The notes under the pieces are model-generated. The model had not been told where the DNA came from. It did not search any database and saw only the letters and a program-made list of their open reading frames with translations. Of a stretch of 64,000 nt of DNA, positions 47,873-58,974 are shown piece after piece (within the stretch, counting starts at the first letter, position 1; each line of letters opens with the position of its first letter). The stretch covers positions 1,048,501 to 1,112,500 of the forward strand of contig NZ_PDCM01000001.1 in NCBI RefSeq assembly GCF_008634025.1, written 5' to 3'. This DNA is from Streptomyces albofaciens JCM 4342. GTDB taxonomy: Bacteria > Actinomycetota > Actinomycetes > Streptomycetales > Streptomycetaceae. A program made the translations under genes and the position numbers.

Positions 47873-49104
47873 GCCCCGGCGGGCCCGGGCCGCCCGTCGC
47901 CGCGGTGCCGCAGCCGCTCGGCCGTCCAGACGGCGGCGACGGCCGCGCTCACCGCCGCGCCCACGGCGCACACCCCGCCCCAGCCGGCCGCGCCCCACAC
48001 CGCCGAGGTGAGCGCCGAGCCGACCGCGCCGCCGACGAAGTAGCTCGTCATGTAGGCGGAGTTGAGGCGGTTGCGGGCCTCGGGCCGCACCGCGTAGACC
48101 AGATTCTGGTTGCTGATGTGCACGGCCTGCACCGCCGCGTCCAGGACGATCACCCCGGCCAGCAGGGCGGCCAGCGCCCAGGGGCCGCCCGCGCCGCCGG
48201 CCGCCAGCAGCGCCCAGGAGCCGAGCAGCAGGAACCCGCCGAGGCCGGTGACCCGGTGGGCCAGGCCCCGGTCGGCCAGCCGCCCGGCGACCGAGGCGGA
48301 CAGCGAACCGGCCGCGCCCACCAGGCCCAGCAGCCCGATCGCCGATTCCGGCCACCCGTAGGCGGGACCGGACATCAAGAAGGCCATCGCCGTCCACAGC
48401 ACACTGAACGCGGCGAAGGACAGCGCGCCCAGCGCGGCCCGCCACCGCAGCACCGGTTCCTGTACGAAGAGGGCGAGCGTGGAGCGGATCAGCGCGGGGT
48501 AGCGCAGCCCGGCGCCGGTGTGCAGGGCGGGCAGCCGCAGTCGCAGCAGGACGGCCATCAGCAGCATCAGTCCGGCGTTGACCCAGTAGACGGTGCGCCA
48601 GCCGCCCAGGTCGGCCAGCAGCCCGGCCGCCGTACGGGCCAGCAGAATGCCCAGCAGCAGCCCGGTCATGACGGTGCCGACCGTACGGCCGCGCTCGGCG
48701 GGCGCCGCCAGGGAGGCCGCGTACGGGACGACGACCTGCGCGGCGACGGAGGCCAGACCGGTGAGCGCGGTGCCGGTCAGCAGCAGCGCCCCGTTGGGCG
48801 CGCTCGCCGTCACGGTCAGGAAGACCGCGGTGGCCGCGCACAGGCACACCGCCAGCCGCCGCCGCTCCAGCAGGTCGCCGAGCGGCACGAGGAACAGCAG
48901 CCCCAGGCCGTAGCCGACCTGCGCGACGGTCACCACCAGGGCCGTGGCGGCGGACCCCATGTGCAGGTCGCGGCCTATGACGTCGAGCAGGGGCTGGGCG
49001 AAGTAGTTGCCCGCGACCGACAGACCGGTCGCCACGGACATCAGCAGCAGCGTGCCGCGCCCCAGCCCGGGCCGCCCCCCTTCCTGCGATTCCTGGGAAG
49101 GCAT
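47818..49104 (-). CDS. MFS efflux transporter
   Basis: 428 aa with twelve hydrophobic segments. It starts with a short hydrophilic segment (MPSQESQEGGRPGLGRG) and the first helix near residue 18. Conserved loop motif GDLLERRRLAV (motif A-type) and PAERGRTVGTVMTGLLLGILLAR place it with drug-exporter-like MFS proteins. The 3' end overlaps the mazG 3' end by 55 bp on the opposite strand, and it is divergent from a LysR gene (153-bp gap), the usual arrangement for LysR-controlled exporters. The substrate is not deducible. Confidence 0.85.
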   Translation of the reverse strand: MPSQESQEGGRPGLGRGTLLLMSVATGLSVAGNYFAQPLLDVIGRDLHMGSAATALVVTVAQVGYGLGLLFLVPLGDLLERRRLAVCLCAATAVFLTVTASAPNGALLLTGTALTGLASVAAQVVVPYAASLAAPAERGRTVGTVMTGLLLGILLARTAAGLLADLGGWRTVYWVNAGLMLLMAVLLRLRLPALHTGAGLRYPALIRSTLALFVQEPVLRWRAALGALSFAAFSVLWTAMAFLMSGPAYGWPESAIGLLGLVGAAGSLSASVAGRLADRGLAHRVTGLGGFLLLGSWALLAAGGAGGPWALAALLAGVIVLDAAVQAVHISNQNLVYAVRPEARNRLNSAYMTSYFVGGAVGSALTSAVWGAAGWGGVCAVGAAVSAAVAAVWTAERLRHRGDGRPGPAGAQSAAPEAASSADRIASR

Positions 49105-49257
49105 CAGAACCCTTTCCGCTCGACGCGGCACCCCGGTGGTGCCGCTCCGCCCCTCAGCTTCCGCGGCACCGGCCGATGAGTCCAACACATGGTTGTCATC
49201 CCATCCATCGCACAGCGCGATCGATCGCCGGCGGGGAGCGCTGGCTACGCTCACCGC

Positions 49258-50184
49258 ATGGAGCTGCAACAGATGCGGTACGTGGTCGCGGTCGCCGAGA
49301 CCGGCGGCTTCACCCGGGCCGCCGAGCGCTGCCATGTGGTGCAGTCCGCGCTCAGCCACCAGATCGCCCGCCTGGAGAAGGAGCTCGGCGCCCGGCTCTT
49401 CCACCGTACGAGCCGCAGCGTGCGGCTGACGGCCGCGGGCGAGGCGTTCGTACCGGTCGCCCGGCAGGCGCTGGAGGCGGCCGAGCGGGCCCGCGCCGAG
49501 GTGGAGGCGGCGGCCGGCGAGGTACGCGGCCGCCTCGCAGTGGGCGCGATCTCCACCGTCGCGGCCGTCGACCTGGCCCGCGAGCTGGGCGACTACCGGG
49601 CCCGCCATCCACAGGTGCGGATCAGCCTGCGCATGGAGATGAGCGAGCAGCTGATCGAGCAGGTCCGGCAGGGCACGCTGGACGTCGCCTTCGTCGGACT
49701 GGTGCCGGGCGCCCGCAGCCAGGGCGTACGGGAGCGGGCGCTGGCCCACGGGGAACTGGTGGCCGTCGTGCCGCCGGACCACCCGCTGGCGGGCCGGGAG
49801 CACACGGACCTGCCGCGGCTGGCCGAGGAGACCTTCGTGGACTTCACGGCGGGCTCGGCGGCCCGCCGCCAGCGCGACGAGGCGTTCCGTGCGGCGGGCC
49901 TGACGACCGAGGTGGCCTTCGAGGTGACCACCGTGGAGTTCCTGGCCAAGCTGGTCCGCGCCGGGCTGGGCATCGGCATGGTGCCGCGGGCGTTCGCCAC
50001 CGAACTGACCGGGCTGAGCGTGGTCCGCGTCCGCAACGCCCCCGCCCGCGTCGAACGCGTCGTCTGGAACCGGCTGGGCCCCTCGCCCGCGGCGGCGGCC
50101 TTCCTGGAGGGGCTGGGCGTGGACCCGTCGGACCCGGACCCGGACCGGGTGCCGGCCGCCGCACCGGTTGCTCGGGGCAGCTGA
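49258..50184 (+). CDS. LysR-family transcriptional regulator
   Basis: 308 aa. N-terminal LysR HTH (ELQQMRYVVAVAETGGFTRAAERCHVVQSALSHQIARLEKELGARLFHRTSRSVRLTAAG, within about residues 2-62) and a periplasmic-binding-like effector domain (about 90-290) with the DVAFVG and GIGMVPRAFA motifs. It is divergent from the MFS gene, which it likely controls together with its own promoter. A -10-like TACGCT ends 6 nt before the ATG, so the mRNA may be leaderless. The ligand is unknown. Confidence 0.9.
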   Translation: MELQQMRYVVAVAETGGFTRAAERCHVVQSALSHQIARLEKELGARLFHRTSRSVRLTAAGEAFVPVARQALEAAERARAEVEAAAGEVRGRLAVGAISTVAAVDLARELGDYRARHPQVRISLRMEMSEQLIEQVRQGTLDVAFVGLVPGARSQGVRERALAHGELVAVVPPDHPLAGREHTDLPRLAEETFVDFTAGSAARRQRDEAFRAAGLTTEVAFEVTTVEFLAKLVRAGLGIGMVPRAFATELTGLSVVRVRNAPARVERVVWNRLGPSPAAAAFLEGLGVDPSDPDPDRVPAAAPVARGS

Positions 50185-50298
50185 TCGGCTCGCCCGATGA
50201 GACCCCGCCGACCTGTGCCTTCTCCGTCCGTACCGGCCCGCCGGCCCCTGCCGCTCCCGCCCGCGCATCGTCCCCGCCCACCCGGGTACCCGGGTCGA

Positions 50299-50697
50299 AT
50301 GACAGCAACGATCGTTTCGGCCACACCGGCCCAGGACATCGGCTCCGTACAGCAGGCCGTGGACTTCACCCGGGACATGGTCGTCGGCACCGGTCCGCTG
50401 GTCGCCGGGATCGTCATCGTCCTGGGGCTGATCCTCGCCGTGGTCTACGGCAGGCGCCGCCGGGACCGTGAACCCGACCCGCCCGAGCCGGAGACCCAGC
50501 CGACACCGCCCAAGAACCCGACCGGGTACGAGAGCGAGCTGCGCGACCCCAACGAGGTGCCGCGCGACGGCGACCACCGGCTGACCCCGCACGAACTGCC
50601 CGACTACGGCAACGCGCCCACCCGCCACGGCGAGGACCAGAACCGGGAGCGCAAGCGCTGGCAGGAGGGGCACAGCGGCTCGTTCGGCAGCGGTTAA
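50299..50697 (+). CDS. DUF6479-type single-pass membrane protein
   Basis: 132 aa. A short N-terminal segment precedes one hydrophobic helix at about residues 32-50 (GPLVAGIVIVLGLILAVVYG) followed by an Arg-rich stop-transfer and a hydrophilic tail with the GYESELRDPNEVPRDGDHRLTPHELPDYG motif that recurs in this actinobacterial family. It lies 114 bp after the LysR gene and 9 bp before the P450 gene, and is probably co-transcribed with the latter. Role unknown. Confidence 0.7.
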   Translation: MTATIVSATPAQDIGSVQQAVDFTRDMVVGTGPLVAGIVIVLGLILAVVYGRRRRDREPDPPEPETQPTPPKNPTGYESELRDPNEVPRDGDHRLTPHELPDYGNAPTRHGEDQNRERKRWQEGHSGSFGSG

Positions 50698-50706
50698 CGT
50701 CGAGGG

Positions 50707-52050
50707 GTGCGCCAGCAGACCCCACACCCCTCCGACGAACGGCCCGCGGCCCCCGCCGGGCCCGGCACCGCCTGCCCCGTGTCCGGCCACGGGCCGGCCG
50801 CCGTCCCGCCCTGCCCGGAACTGTTCACGTGGGAGTTCGCCTCCGACCCCTACCCGGCGTACGCCTGGCTGCGCGACCACGCGCCCGTCCACCGCACCCG
50901 GCTGCCCAGCGGCGTCGAAGCCTGGCTGGTGACCCGGTACGCGGACGCGCGGCAGGCGCTGGCCGACACCCGGCTGTCGAAGAACCCGGTGCACCACAGC
51001 GAGGCCGCGCACGGCAAGGGCAAGGTCGGCATCCCCGGCGAGCGCGGCGCCAACCTGATGACGCACCTGCTCAACATCGACCCGCCGGACCACACCCGGC
51101 TGCGCCGCCTGGTCTCCAAGGCGTTCACGCCGCGCCGCATCGCCCGGTTCGCGCCGCGCGTACAGGAACTGACCGACGCGCTCATCGACTCCTTCGCGGA
51201 GCGCGGCGCGGCCGACCTCATCCACGAGTTCGCCTTCCCGCTCCCCATCTACGCCATCTGCGACCTGCTGGGCGTCCCGCGCGAGGACCAGGACGACTTC
51301 CGGGACTGGGCCGGGATGATGATCCGGCACGGCGGCGGGCCGCGCGGCGGTGTCGCCCGGTCGGTGAAGAAGATGCGCGGCTACCTCGCCGAGCTGATCC
51401 ACCGCAAGCGCGAGGCCCTGGGGGAGAAAGGGGCCGACGACCTCATCTCCGGTCTCATCCGCGCCTCCGACCACGGTGAGCACCTGACGGAGAACGAGGC
51501 CGCCGCGATGGCCTTCATCCTCCTGTTCGCGGGCTTCGAGACCACCGTCAACCTCATCGGCAACGGTGTGTACCAACTGCTGCGCCACCCCGATCAGCGC
51601 GAACTGCTCCAGAAGGCCGCCGCCGCGGGCGACACGGAGCTGCTCGCCGCCGGGGTGGAGGAGCTGCTGCGCTACGACGGCCCGGTCGAGCTGGCCACCT
51701 GGCGCTTCGCCACCCGGGACCTGACCCTGGGCGGCCGGCGCATCGCCGAGGGCGACCCGGTCCTGGTCGTGCTCGCCGCCGCCGACCGCGACCCGCGGCG
51801 CTTCGCGGAACCGGACGTACTGGACCTGTCCCGCCGCGACAACCAGCACCTCGGTTACGGCCACGGCATCCACTACTGCCTGGGCGCGCCGCTGGCCCGC
51901 CTCGAAGGCCAGACCGCGATCGCCACGCTGCTGACCCGGCTGCCGGACCTCCGGCTCGGCGCGGATCCGGACGATCTGCGCTGGCGCGGCGGGCTCATCA
52001 TGCGCGGTCTGCGGGCCCTGCCCGTGGAGTTCACACCCGTACGGAAGTGA
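50707..52050 (+). CDS. Cytochrome P450 (CYP107-like)
   Basis: 447-aa soluble bacterial P450. Heme-binding loop YGHGIHYCLGAPLAR with Cys391 (the usual Phe at the loop start is Tyr), I-helix FAGFETTVN, ExxR as EELLR, and PPDHTRLRRLVSKAFTPRR in the C-helix region. The N-terminal about 40 residues are Pro/Ala-rich, including an odd CPVSGHG segment. A GAGGGG lies immediately next to the GTG at 50707, too close to be an ideal ribosome site, so the true start may be slightly downstream (e.g. the GTG near 50779). No ferredoxin or reductase gene is adjacent. The substrate is unknown. Confidence 0.9.
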   Translation: MRQQTPHPSDERPAAPAGPGTACPVSGHGPAAVPPCPELFTWEFASDPYPAYAWLRDHAPVHRTRLPSGVEAWLVTRYADARQALADTRLSKNPVHHSEAAHGKGKVGIPGERGANLMTHLLNIDPPDHTRLRRLVSKAFTPRRIARFAPRVQELTDALIDSFAERGAADLIHEFAFPLPIYAICDLLGVPREDQDDFRDWAGMMIRHGGGPRGGVARSVKKMRGYLAELIHRKREALGEKGADDLISGLIRASDHGEHLTENEAAAMAFILLFAGFETTVNLIGNGVYQLLRHPDQRELLQKAAAAGDTELLAAGVEELLRYDGPVELATWRFATRDLTLGGRRIAEGDPVLVVLAAADRDPRRFAEPDVLDLSRRDNQHLGYGHGIHYCLGAPLARLEGQTAIATLLTRLPDLRLGADPDDLRWRGGLIMRGLRALPVEFTPVRK

Positions 52051-52198
52051 CATCCCGCACGTGCGGAAGTGGGCTGACGCGGCGTGGGAACCCGCACGGA
52101 AGCGAGCTGACGCGGCGTACGGAAGTGACGCCACGTCAGGCCGTGACCTGCGCGTGATCTCCGCTACACCGGCTTGTGACGAGCGGGCGGCACCGCTA

Positions 52199-52216
52199 CT
52201 TTCAACCGTTTGAAAG
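52199..52216. promoter_or_regulatory. 7-bp inverted repeat upstream of first rpf gene
   Basis: CTTTCAA-CCGT-TTGAAAG forms a symmetrical AT-rich site 74 bp before the start of the Rpf gene, just after AT-richer promoter-like DNA. A direct repeat (CTGACGCGGCGT with flanking GGAAG) lies further upstream at about 52062-52125. Possible operator; regulator unknown. Confidence 0.45.
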
Positions 52217-52289
52217 GCCGGGGCGGGCCGTACGGCCCACGGTCCCGGCCTCTCGACGACAACTCAACCGCCGCTCGAAAGGCAACCGC

Positions 52290-53288
52290 ATGCGCTCCGG
52301 GACAGGCCGACACCGTCGCCCCCGTCAGGCTCCGGCCATCTTCGTCACGGCGGGAGTCGCCGGCGGCGCCCTCGCCATGCCCCTGCTCGCCGCCGCCGAC
52401 GCGCAGGCGGCCGACACCGCCACCTGGGACCGGGTCGCGCAGTGCGAGAGCGGCGGCGTGTGGAGCGCCAACTCCGGCAACGGGTTCTACGGCGGGCTCC
52501 AGCTGACCCAGGACATGTGGGACCGGAACGGCGGCGCCGCGTACGCCTCGCGCCCCGACCTGGCCAGCCGCTCGCAGCAGATAGCCGTCGCCGAGTCGAT
52601 CCTCGCCGCGCAGGGGCCGGACACCTGGCCGAGCTGCGCGGTGAACGCGGGACTCAAGCGGGGCGGCAGCGGACCGGACGTGGACCCGGGTACCACCCCG
52701 TCGCCGGAGCCCTCCTCGTCGGCCCCCTCCTCCAGGCCCACTCCCTCCACTCCCGCCGAGCCGACGCCTTCCTCCGGCTCCGGCGAGCCGTCCCGGACCC
52801 CCGAGCCCGGCGGCACGCGGACCCCGGACCCGAAGCCGTCGCCGACCGACCCGTCCGGCGGCGGCGACGCGTCCCGTACGCCGGACCCGTCCGGTACGGG
52901 CCGTACGGGCGACCCGGCCACCCCCGGCGGCGACAAGGCCACGAAGCCCACCACGCCGCCGTCCGCGGGCGGCAAGCACCGCGGCAGGCCCAGCGAGGAC
53001 GAGGGGCCCGCCACGGGCGCCGGGGGCGCGGGCGGCACGGACGACGCGGGCCGGTCCGGCGGGGGGCACCCGTCGCGCGGCGGCGACGCGCACCGCACGG
53101 ACCCGGCGTCGCCCGGCGACTACACCGTGCGGCCGGGTGACAACCTGTCAGCCATCGCCGAGGACCGCGGGGTCTCCGGAGGCTGGCCGGCGCTGTACAA
53201 GGCCAACAAAGGTGTCATCGGGGGCGATCCCGACCTCATCCACCCTGGTCAGCGCCTCGATCTGGCTGCCGATCAGAGTGGTTCGTAA
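52290..53288 (+). CDS. Resuscitation-promoting factor with LysM, Pro/Ser/Thr-rich linker
   Basis: 332-aa secreted muralytic enzyme that cleaves peptidoglycan during spore germination/resuscitation. Signal peptide (basic RHRRPRQ, then a hydrophobic stretch ending AADAQA). The Rpf domain (about residues 43-112) has [14 protein letters not shown] with catalytic E53 and the second Cys in WPSCAV. A Pro/Ser/Thr/Gly linker of about 150 residues leads to a C-terminal LysM (YTVRPGDNLSAIAEDRG ... YKANKGVIGGDPDLIHPGQRL). The ATG at 52290 is chosen because GAAAGG lies 7 nt upstream and the signal peptide follows; an upstream in-frame start adds unrelated residues. It precedes the shorter rpfA-like gene. 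Confidence 0.88.
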   Translation: MRSGTGRHRRPRQAPAIFVTAGVAGGALAMPLLAAADAQAADTATWDRVAQCESGGVWSANSGNGFYGGLQLTQDMWDRNGGAAYASRPDLASRSQQIAVAESILAAQGPDTWPSCAVNAGLKRGGSGPDVDPGTTPSPEPSSSAPSSRPTPSTPAEPTPSSGSGEPSRTPEPGGTRTPDPKPSPTDPSGGGDASRTPDPSGTGRTGDPATPGGDKATKPTTPPSAGGKHRGRPSEDEGPATGAGGAGGTDDAGRSGGGHPSRGGDAHRTDPASPGDYTVRPGDNLSAIAEDRGVSGGWPALYKANKGVIGGDPDLIHPGQRLDLAADQSGS

Positions 53289-53500
53289 GTAATTGACCGG
53301 TTTGGTGAAAGTGAGACATGGATCTCGTTCGGCAGCCCGCCGTCCGCCCTGTCCGTTGTTTCCAAACCTGCGACGACCTGCGGAAATGTGATGATCCTGT
53401 GATGTCTGAGGGCCAACTGGCCTCAGATGTAGGGGTTTGAACCGGCGGGCCGTTCCTGTTTACCGTCTTCATCGCTCGCCAAAGCGGGCCCTTCAGCCAC

Positions 53501-56076
<2,576 letters not shown>

Positions 56077-56109
56077 CCAGCACGGCAAGGGCTGATCCGG
56101 CTGATCCTT

Positions 56110-56129
56110 CCGGGGCCGCGCGGCCCCGG
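56110..56129. terminator. Palindrome after eno
   Basis: A perfect 20-bp palindrome (two 10-bp arms without loop) 33 nt after the eno stop, in the 157-bp gap before the divIC gene. It is probably a partial terminator. Confidence 0.5.
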
Positions 56130-56233
56130 CGGCAGTCAATGACGTACGTCCCCGGCGGCGGTCCCGTACCGTTGCCGGGGACGTACGTGCTCCGGGCCGC
56201 ACCGGCCCGGGCCGCTCACCCAGGGAGGGCGAC

Positions 56234-56683
56234 GTGTCCGCGGAACGGTTCTCCACCGCGACCCGGCTCAAGGCGCTCGGCGAGCAGGCCGCCGCCCGCG
56301 TCCAGCGCGCCCGCCCGCGCCGCCGCGGCCGCCTGACCGGCCGCGCGGCACTGCTCGCCCTGGTCCTGTGCTCGCTGGTCGTCGCCCTGGCCTACCCCAC
56401 CCGGCAGTACATCTCGCAGCGCGCCGAGATCGCCGACCAGCGCCGCCAGGCCGAGCGGGCCGCGCAGCGCGCCGACGAGCTGCGCGACGAGAAGGCCCGC
56501 TGGCAGGACCCCGAATACGTACGGCAGCAGGCCCGGCTGCACCTCCACTACGTCATGCCGGGGGAGACCGGCTACATCGTCCAGGACGGCTCCGGCGACG
56601 GAAAGCGGCGCACGGGCCGGGGCGCCGCGGAACGTCCCTGGTACGACAACATCTGGAACGGCCTGGACGCCGCCGACAAGTAG
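56234..56683 (+). CDS. divIC: Septum formation initiator DivIC/FtsB
   Basis: 149-aa bitopic division protein. Cytoplasmic Arg-rich N-terminus, one membrane helix at about residues 38-56 (AALLALVLCSLVVALAYP), then a coiled coil (about 58-92, QRAEIADQRRQAERAAQRADELRDEKARW) and the DPEYVRQQARLHLHYVMPGE segment typical of FtsB/DivIC. The GTG at 56234 has GGGAGGG upstream. It lies between eno and DUF501, the conserved actinobacterial order. It forms part of the FtsQ-FtsL-DivIC complex at the septum. Confidence 0.93.
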   Translation: MSAERFSTATRLKALGEQAAARVQRARPRRRGRLTGRAALLALVLCSLVVALAYPTRQYISQRAEIADQRRQAERAAQRADELRDEKARWQDPEYVRQQARLHLHYVMPGETGYIVQDGSGDGKRRTGRGAAERPWYDNIWNGLDAADK

Positions 56684-56747
56684 CCTGGCCCGGGCACCTG
56701 AGCTGCCCCGCCCTCCTGCCCGGCACCACCACACAACCGAAAGCATC

Positions 56748-57305
56748 ATGTCCGTGTCTGAACACCGCATGCCCCCGCCGCAGACCGAGCGCACCGAACC
56801 GACCGAGGCGGACATCGCGGCCTTCAAGGAACAGCTCGGCCGCCCGCCGCGCGGCCTGCGCGCCATCGCGCACCGCTGCCCCTGCGGGCAGCCGGACGTC
56901 GTCGAGACCGCCCCGCGCCTGGAGGACGGCACCCCCTTCCCCACGCTCTACTACCTCACCTGCCCGCGCGCGGCCTCCGCGATCGGCACGCTGGAGGCCA
57001 ACGGCGTGATGAAGGAGATGACCGAGCGGCTGGGCCGGGACCCGGAGCTGGCCGCGAAGTACCGCGCCGCCCACGAGGACTACATCCGGCGCCGTGACGC
57101 CATCGAGGAGCTCAAGGGATTCCCGAGCGCGGGCGGCATGCCGGACCGGGTCAAGTGCCTGCACGTCCTGGTCGGCCACTCGCTGGCGGCGGGCCCCGGC
57201 GTGAACCCGCTCGGCGACGAGGCGCTGGCGATGCTGCCGCAGTGGTGGCGCAAGGGCCCGTGCGTGAACCCCTGCCAGGAGCCCGGTGAAGGAGAAGGCG
57301 AATGA
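56748..57305 (+). CDS. DUF501 family protein
   Basis: 185 aa, cytoplasmic. Shows the family's features: DIAAFKEQLGRPPRGLRAIAHRCPCGQPDVVETAPRL, FPTLYYLTCPRAASAIGTLEA, and RVKCLHVLVGHSLAAGPGVNPLGDEAL followed by CVNPC. Cysteines and histidines (CPCG, CLH, GH, CVNPC) could bind a metal. DUF501 genes sit between divIC and ppx in most actinobacteria, but the function is unknown to me. Its stop overlaps the ppx start (ATGA), so the two are translationally coupled. Confidence 0.88.
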   Translation: MSVSEHRMPPPQTERTEPTEADIAAFKEQLGRPPRGLRAIAHRCPCGQPDVVETAPRLEDGTPFPTLYYLTCPRAASAIGTLEANGVMKEMTERLGRDPELAAKYRAAHEDYIRRRDAIEELKGFPSAGGMPDRVKCLHVLVGHSLAAGPGVNPLGDEALAMLPQWWRKGPCVNPCQEPGEGEGE

Positions 57306-58246
57306 AGCGCGTGGCCGCCGTCGACTGCGGCACCAACTCCATCCGCCTGCTCGTCGCCGACCTCGACCCGGCGACCGGCGAGCTGAAGGACCTGGACCGC
57401 CGGATGACGATCGTGCGCCTGGGCCAGGGCGTGGACCGCACCGGCCGCCTGGCCCCCGAGGCCCTGGAGCGCACCTTCGCGGCCTGCCGCGAGTACGCCG
57501 GCGTCATCGAGGACCTGGGCGCCGAAGCCGTCCGCTTCGTCGCCACCTCCGCCTCCCGCGACGCGGAGAACCGCGACGACTTCGTACGCGGCGTGGTGGA
57601 CATCCTCGGTGTCGAGCCCGAGGTGATCACCGGCGACCAGGAGGCCGAGTTCTCCTTCACCGGCGCGACGAAGGAACTCACCGGCCGCACCGACCTCGAC
57701 GTCCCCTACCTGGTCGTCGACATCGGCGGCGGCTCGACGGAGTTCGTCCTCGGCTCGGACGCCGTGCGCGCCGCCCGCTCCGTGGACATCGGCTGCGTCC
57801 GGATGACCGAACGCCACCTCGTACGGGACGGCCGGATCATCGCCGACCCGCCCGGCGAGGAGCAGATCAACGCCATCGAGGCGGACATCGCCCGGGCCCT
57901 GGACCAGGCGGCGGAAACCGTCCCCCTCCCCGAGGCCCGCACCCTGGTCGGCCTGGCCGGCTCGGTCACCACCGTCGCCGCCATCGCCCTCGGCCTGAGC
58001 GAGTACGACTCCGCCGCCATCCACCACTCCCGCATCCCCCTGGACCGGGTCCGCGAGATCACCCACCGCCTCCTCACCACCACCCACGAGGAGCGCGCCC
58101 GGATCCCGGCCATGCACCCGGGCCGCGTGGACGTCATCGCCGCGGGCGCCCTCGTCCTCCTGTCGGTCATGGAACGGACCGGGGCGGCGGAGGTCGTGGT
58201 CTCGGAGCACGACATCCTGGACGGGATCGCCTGGAGCTGCGCGTAG
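57302..58246 (+). CDS. ppx: Exopolyphosphatase/guanosine pentaphosphatase (Ppx/GppA)
   Basis: Removes terminal phosphates from polyphosphate or (p)ppGpp; ASKHA fold, 314 aa, the short single-module form common in actinobacteria. Motifs: VAAVDCGTNSIRLLVAD (phosphate 1), VRFVATSASRDAENRDDF, VVDIGGGSTEFVLG (phosphate 2), LVGLAGSVTTVAAIALGL (adenosine-type glycine motif) and VVSEHDILDGIAW at the C-terminus. The ATG overlaps the DUF501 stop by 4 nt. A hairpin follows 13 nt after the stop. Confidence 0.94.
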   Translation: MKRVAAVDCGTNSIRLLVADLDPATGELKDLDRRMTIVRLGQGVDRTGRLAPEALERTFAACREYAGVIEDLGAEAVRFVATSASRDAENRDDFVRGVVDILGVEPEVITGDQEAEFSFTGATKELTGRTDLDVPYLVVDIGGGSTEFVLGSDAVRAARSVDIGCVRMTERHLVRDGRIIADPPGEEQINAIEADIARALDQAAETVPLPEARTLVGLAGSVTTVAAIALGLSEYDSAAIHHSRIPLDRVREITHRLLTTTHEERARIPAMHPGRVDVIAAGALVLLSVMERTGAAEVVVSEHDILDGIAWSCA

Positions 58247-58258
58247 GCGCTGAGCGAC

Positions 58259-58286
58259 GGCCGCCCGGCTCGACGGCCGGGCGGCC
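58259..58286. terminator. Bidirectional terminator between ppx and relE
   Basis: Perfect 11-bp inverted repeat (58259-58269 and 58276-58286, 6-nt loop) in the 46-bp gap between converging genes. Confidence 0.7.
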
Positions 58287-58292
58287 GGGCCG

Positions 58293-58562
58293 TCAGATGT
58301 TCCGGCAGACGTCGCGCCGGTCGCCGACTTCGACGACGAGGATGGTGAGTTCGCCGTCCTCGACCTGGTAGGCGACCCGGTAGTTGCCGACTCGGAGCCG
58401 GTAGAGACCGGACGGACCGATGAGCTTCTTGACGTCGACGTCTTCCCGGTACGGGTCGTCGCCGAGCGCGGTCAGCGCGGCCAGGATGCGCATCGCGGCA
58501 GGCCGGTCGATGGCCCGCAGCCGCCGCTGCGCCGCCGCGGTGAAGCGGAACGCGTATTTCAT
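58293..58562 (-). CDS. RelE/ParE-family toxin
   Basis: 89 aa. RelE-type fold: FRFTAAAQRRLRAIDRPAAMRILAALTAL, then GPSGLYRLRVGNYRVAYQVEDGELTILVVEVGDRRDVCRNI, with the RLRVGNYRVAY strand and basic residues (R, K, R) typical of mRNA-cleaving RelE toxins. The start overlaps the antitoxin stop by 4 nt (ATGA), the classic antitoxin-then-toxin order. The toxin presumably cleaves mRNA on the ribosome when the antitoxin is degraded; activity is not shown by sequence alone. Confidence 0.85.
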   Translation of the reverse strand: MKYAFRFTAAAQRRLRAIDRPAAMRILAALTALGDDPYREDVDVKKLIGPSGLYRLRVGNYRVAYQVEDGELTILVVEVGDRRDVCRNI

Positions 58563-58831
58563 GCGGCGTCTTGGTCGCGCTCGGTGAAGAGATCCGCCAG
58601 CAGTTCCGCCATCGTCACCGTGGGGCCGCCTTCGGCCAGGACTGCTTCCGCTTCGCGCGCCAGCATCATGTCGGCCGCTTCCTCCAGCGCTTCGAAGTCC
58701 GCGATCGGAACCACGGCCGCCACTGGAGCGCCGTTACGCGTGATGACCGTCGGAATGCCTTCCTCGGCCCGGTTGATGTGGTCCGCGAGGTGCGCGCGGG
58801 CGTCCCGTACGGTCACGGTGTTCTCCGTCAT
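58559..58831 (-). CDS. Phd/YefM-family antitoxin
   Basis: 90 aa. Phd/YefM N-terminal DNA-binding domain: VTVRDARAHLADHINRAEEGIPTVITRNGAPVAAVVPIADFEALEE, then an acidic C-terminal toxin-wrapping region (LAREAEAVLAEGGPTVTMAELLADLFTERDQ). It lies upstream of and overlapping the RelE gene, so both are one operon, likely autorepressed. The start ATG at 58831 is chosen because the family N-terminus begins within five residues; no strong ribosome site is seen. Confidence 0.87.
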   Translation of the reverse strand: MTENTVTVRDARAHLADHINRAEEGIPTVITRNGAPVAAVVPIADFEALEEAADMMLAREAEAVLAEGGPTVTMAELLADLFTERDQDAA

Positions 58832-58956
58832 GGCGGCAGCGTACGCATGTCCGTGTACACGGGCTTCGCTCCGCGGATTCAGGGTGCTCGACTGCCCCTC
58901 GTCCAGGGGCCATCCGCCCCTTCGGGGCCGCTGAAGGCCCCCTTCCGCGAAAAACT

Positions 58957-58974
58957 TCGTGAAACTCTTCACAT
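58957..58974. promoter_or_regulatory. Putative Rex operator upstream of ndh
   Basis: TCGTGAA-ACTC-TTCACAT fits the Rex operator pattern TTGTGAA-N4-TTCACAA with a mismatch at each edge. Rex is a redox repressor that senses NADH/NAD, and ndh is among its targets in S. coelicolor (from memory). The site is about 307 bp before the ndh start and 126 bp from the antitoxin start, within the 449-bp gap 58832-59280. A small GCCCC-TTC-GGGGC hairpin (58916-58928) lies nearby; no gene is visible in the rest of the gap. Confidence 0.6.

Noticed and set aside
52051..52289. A second ydaO riboswitch before the first rpf gene
   Set aside because: None of the conserved GGGGGACCCA or CTCACCTCGTAGGCG blocks occurs there; only short repeats and an inverted repeat.
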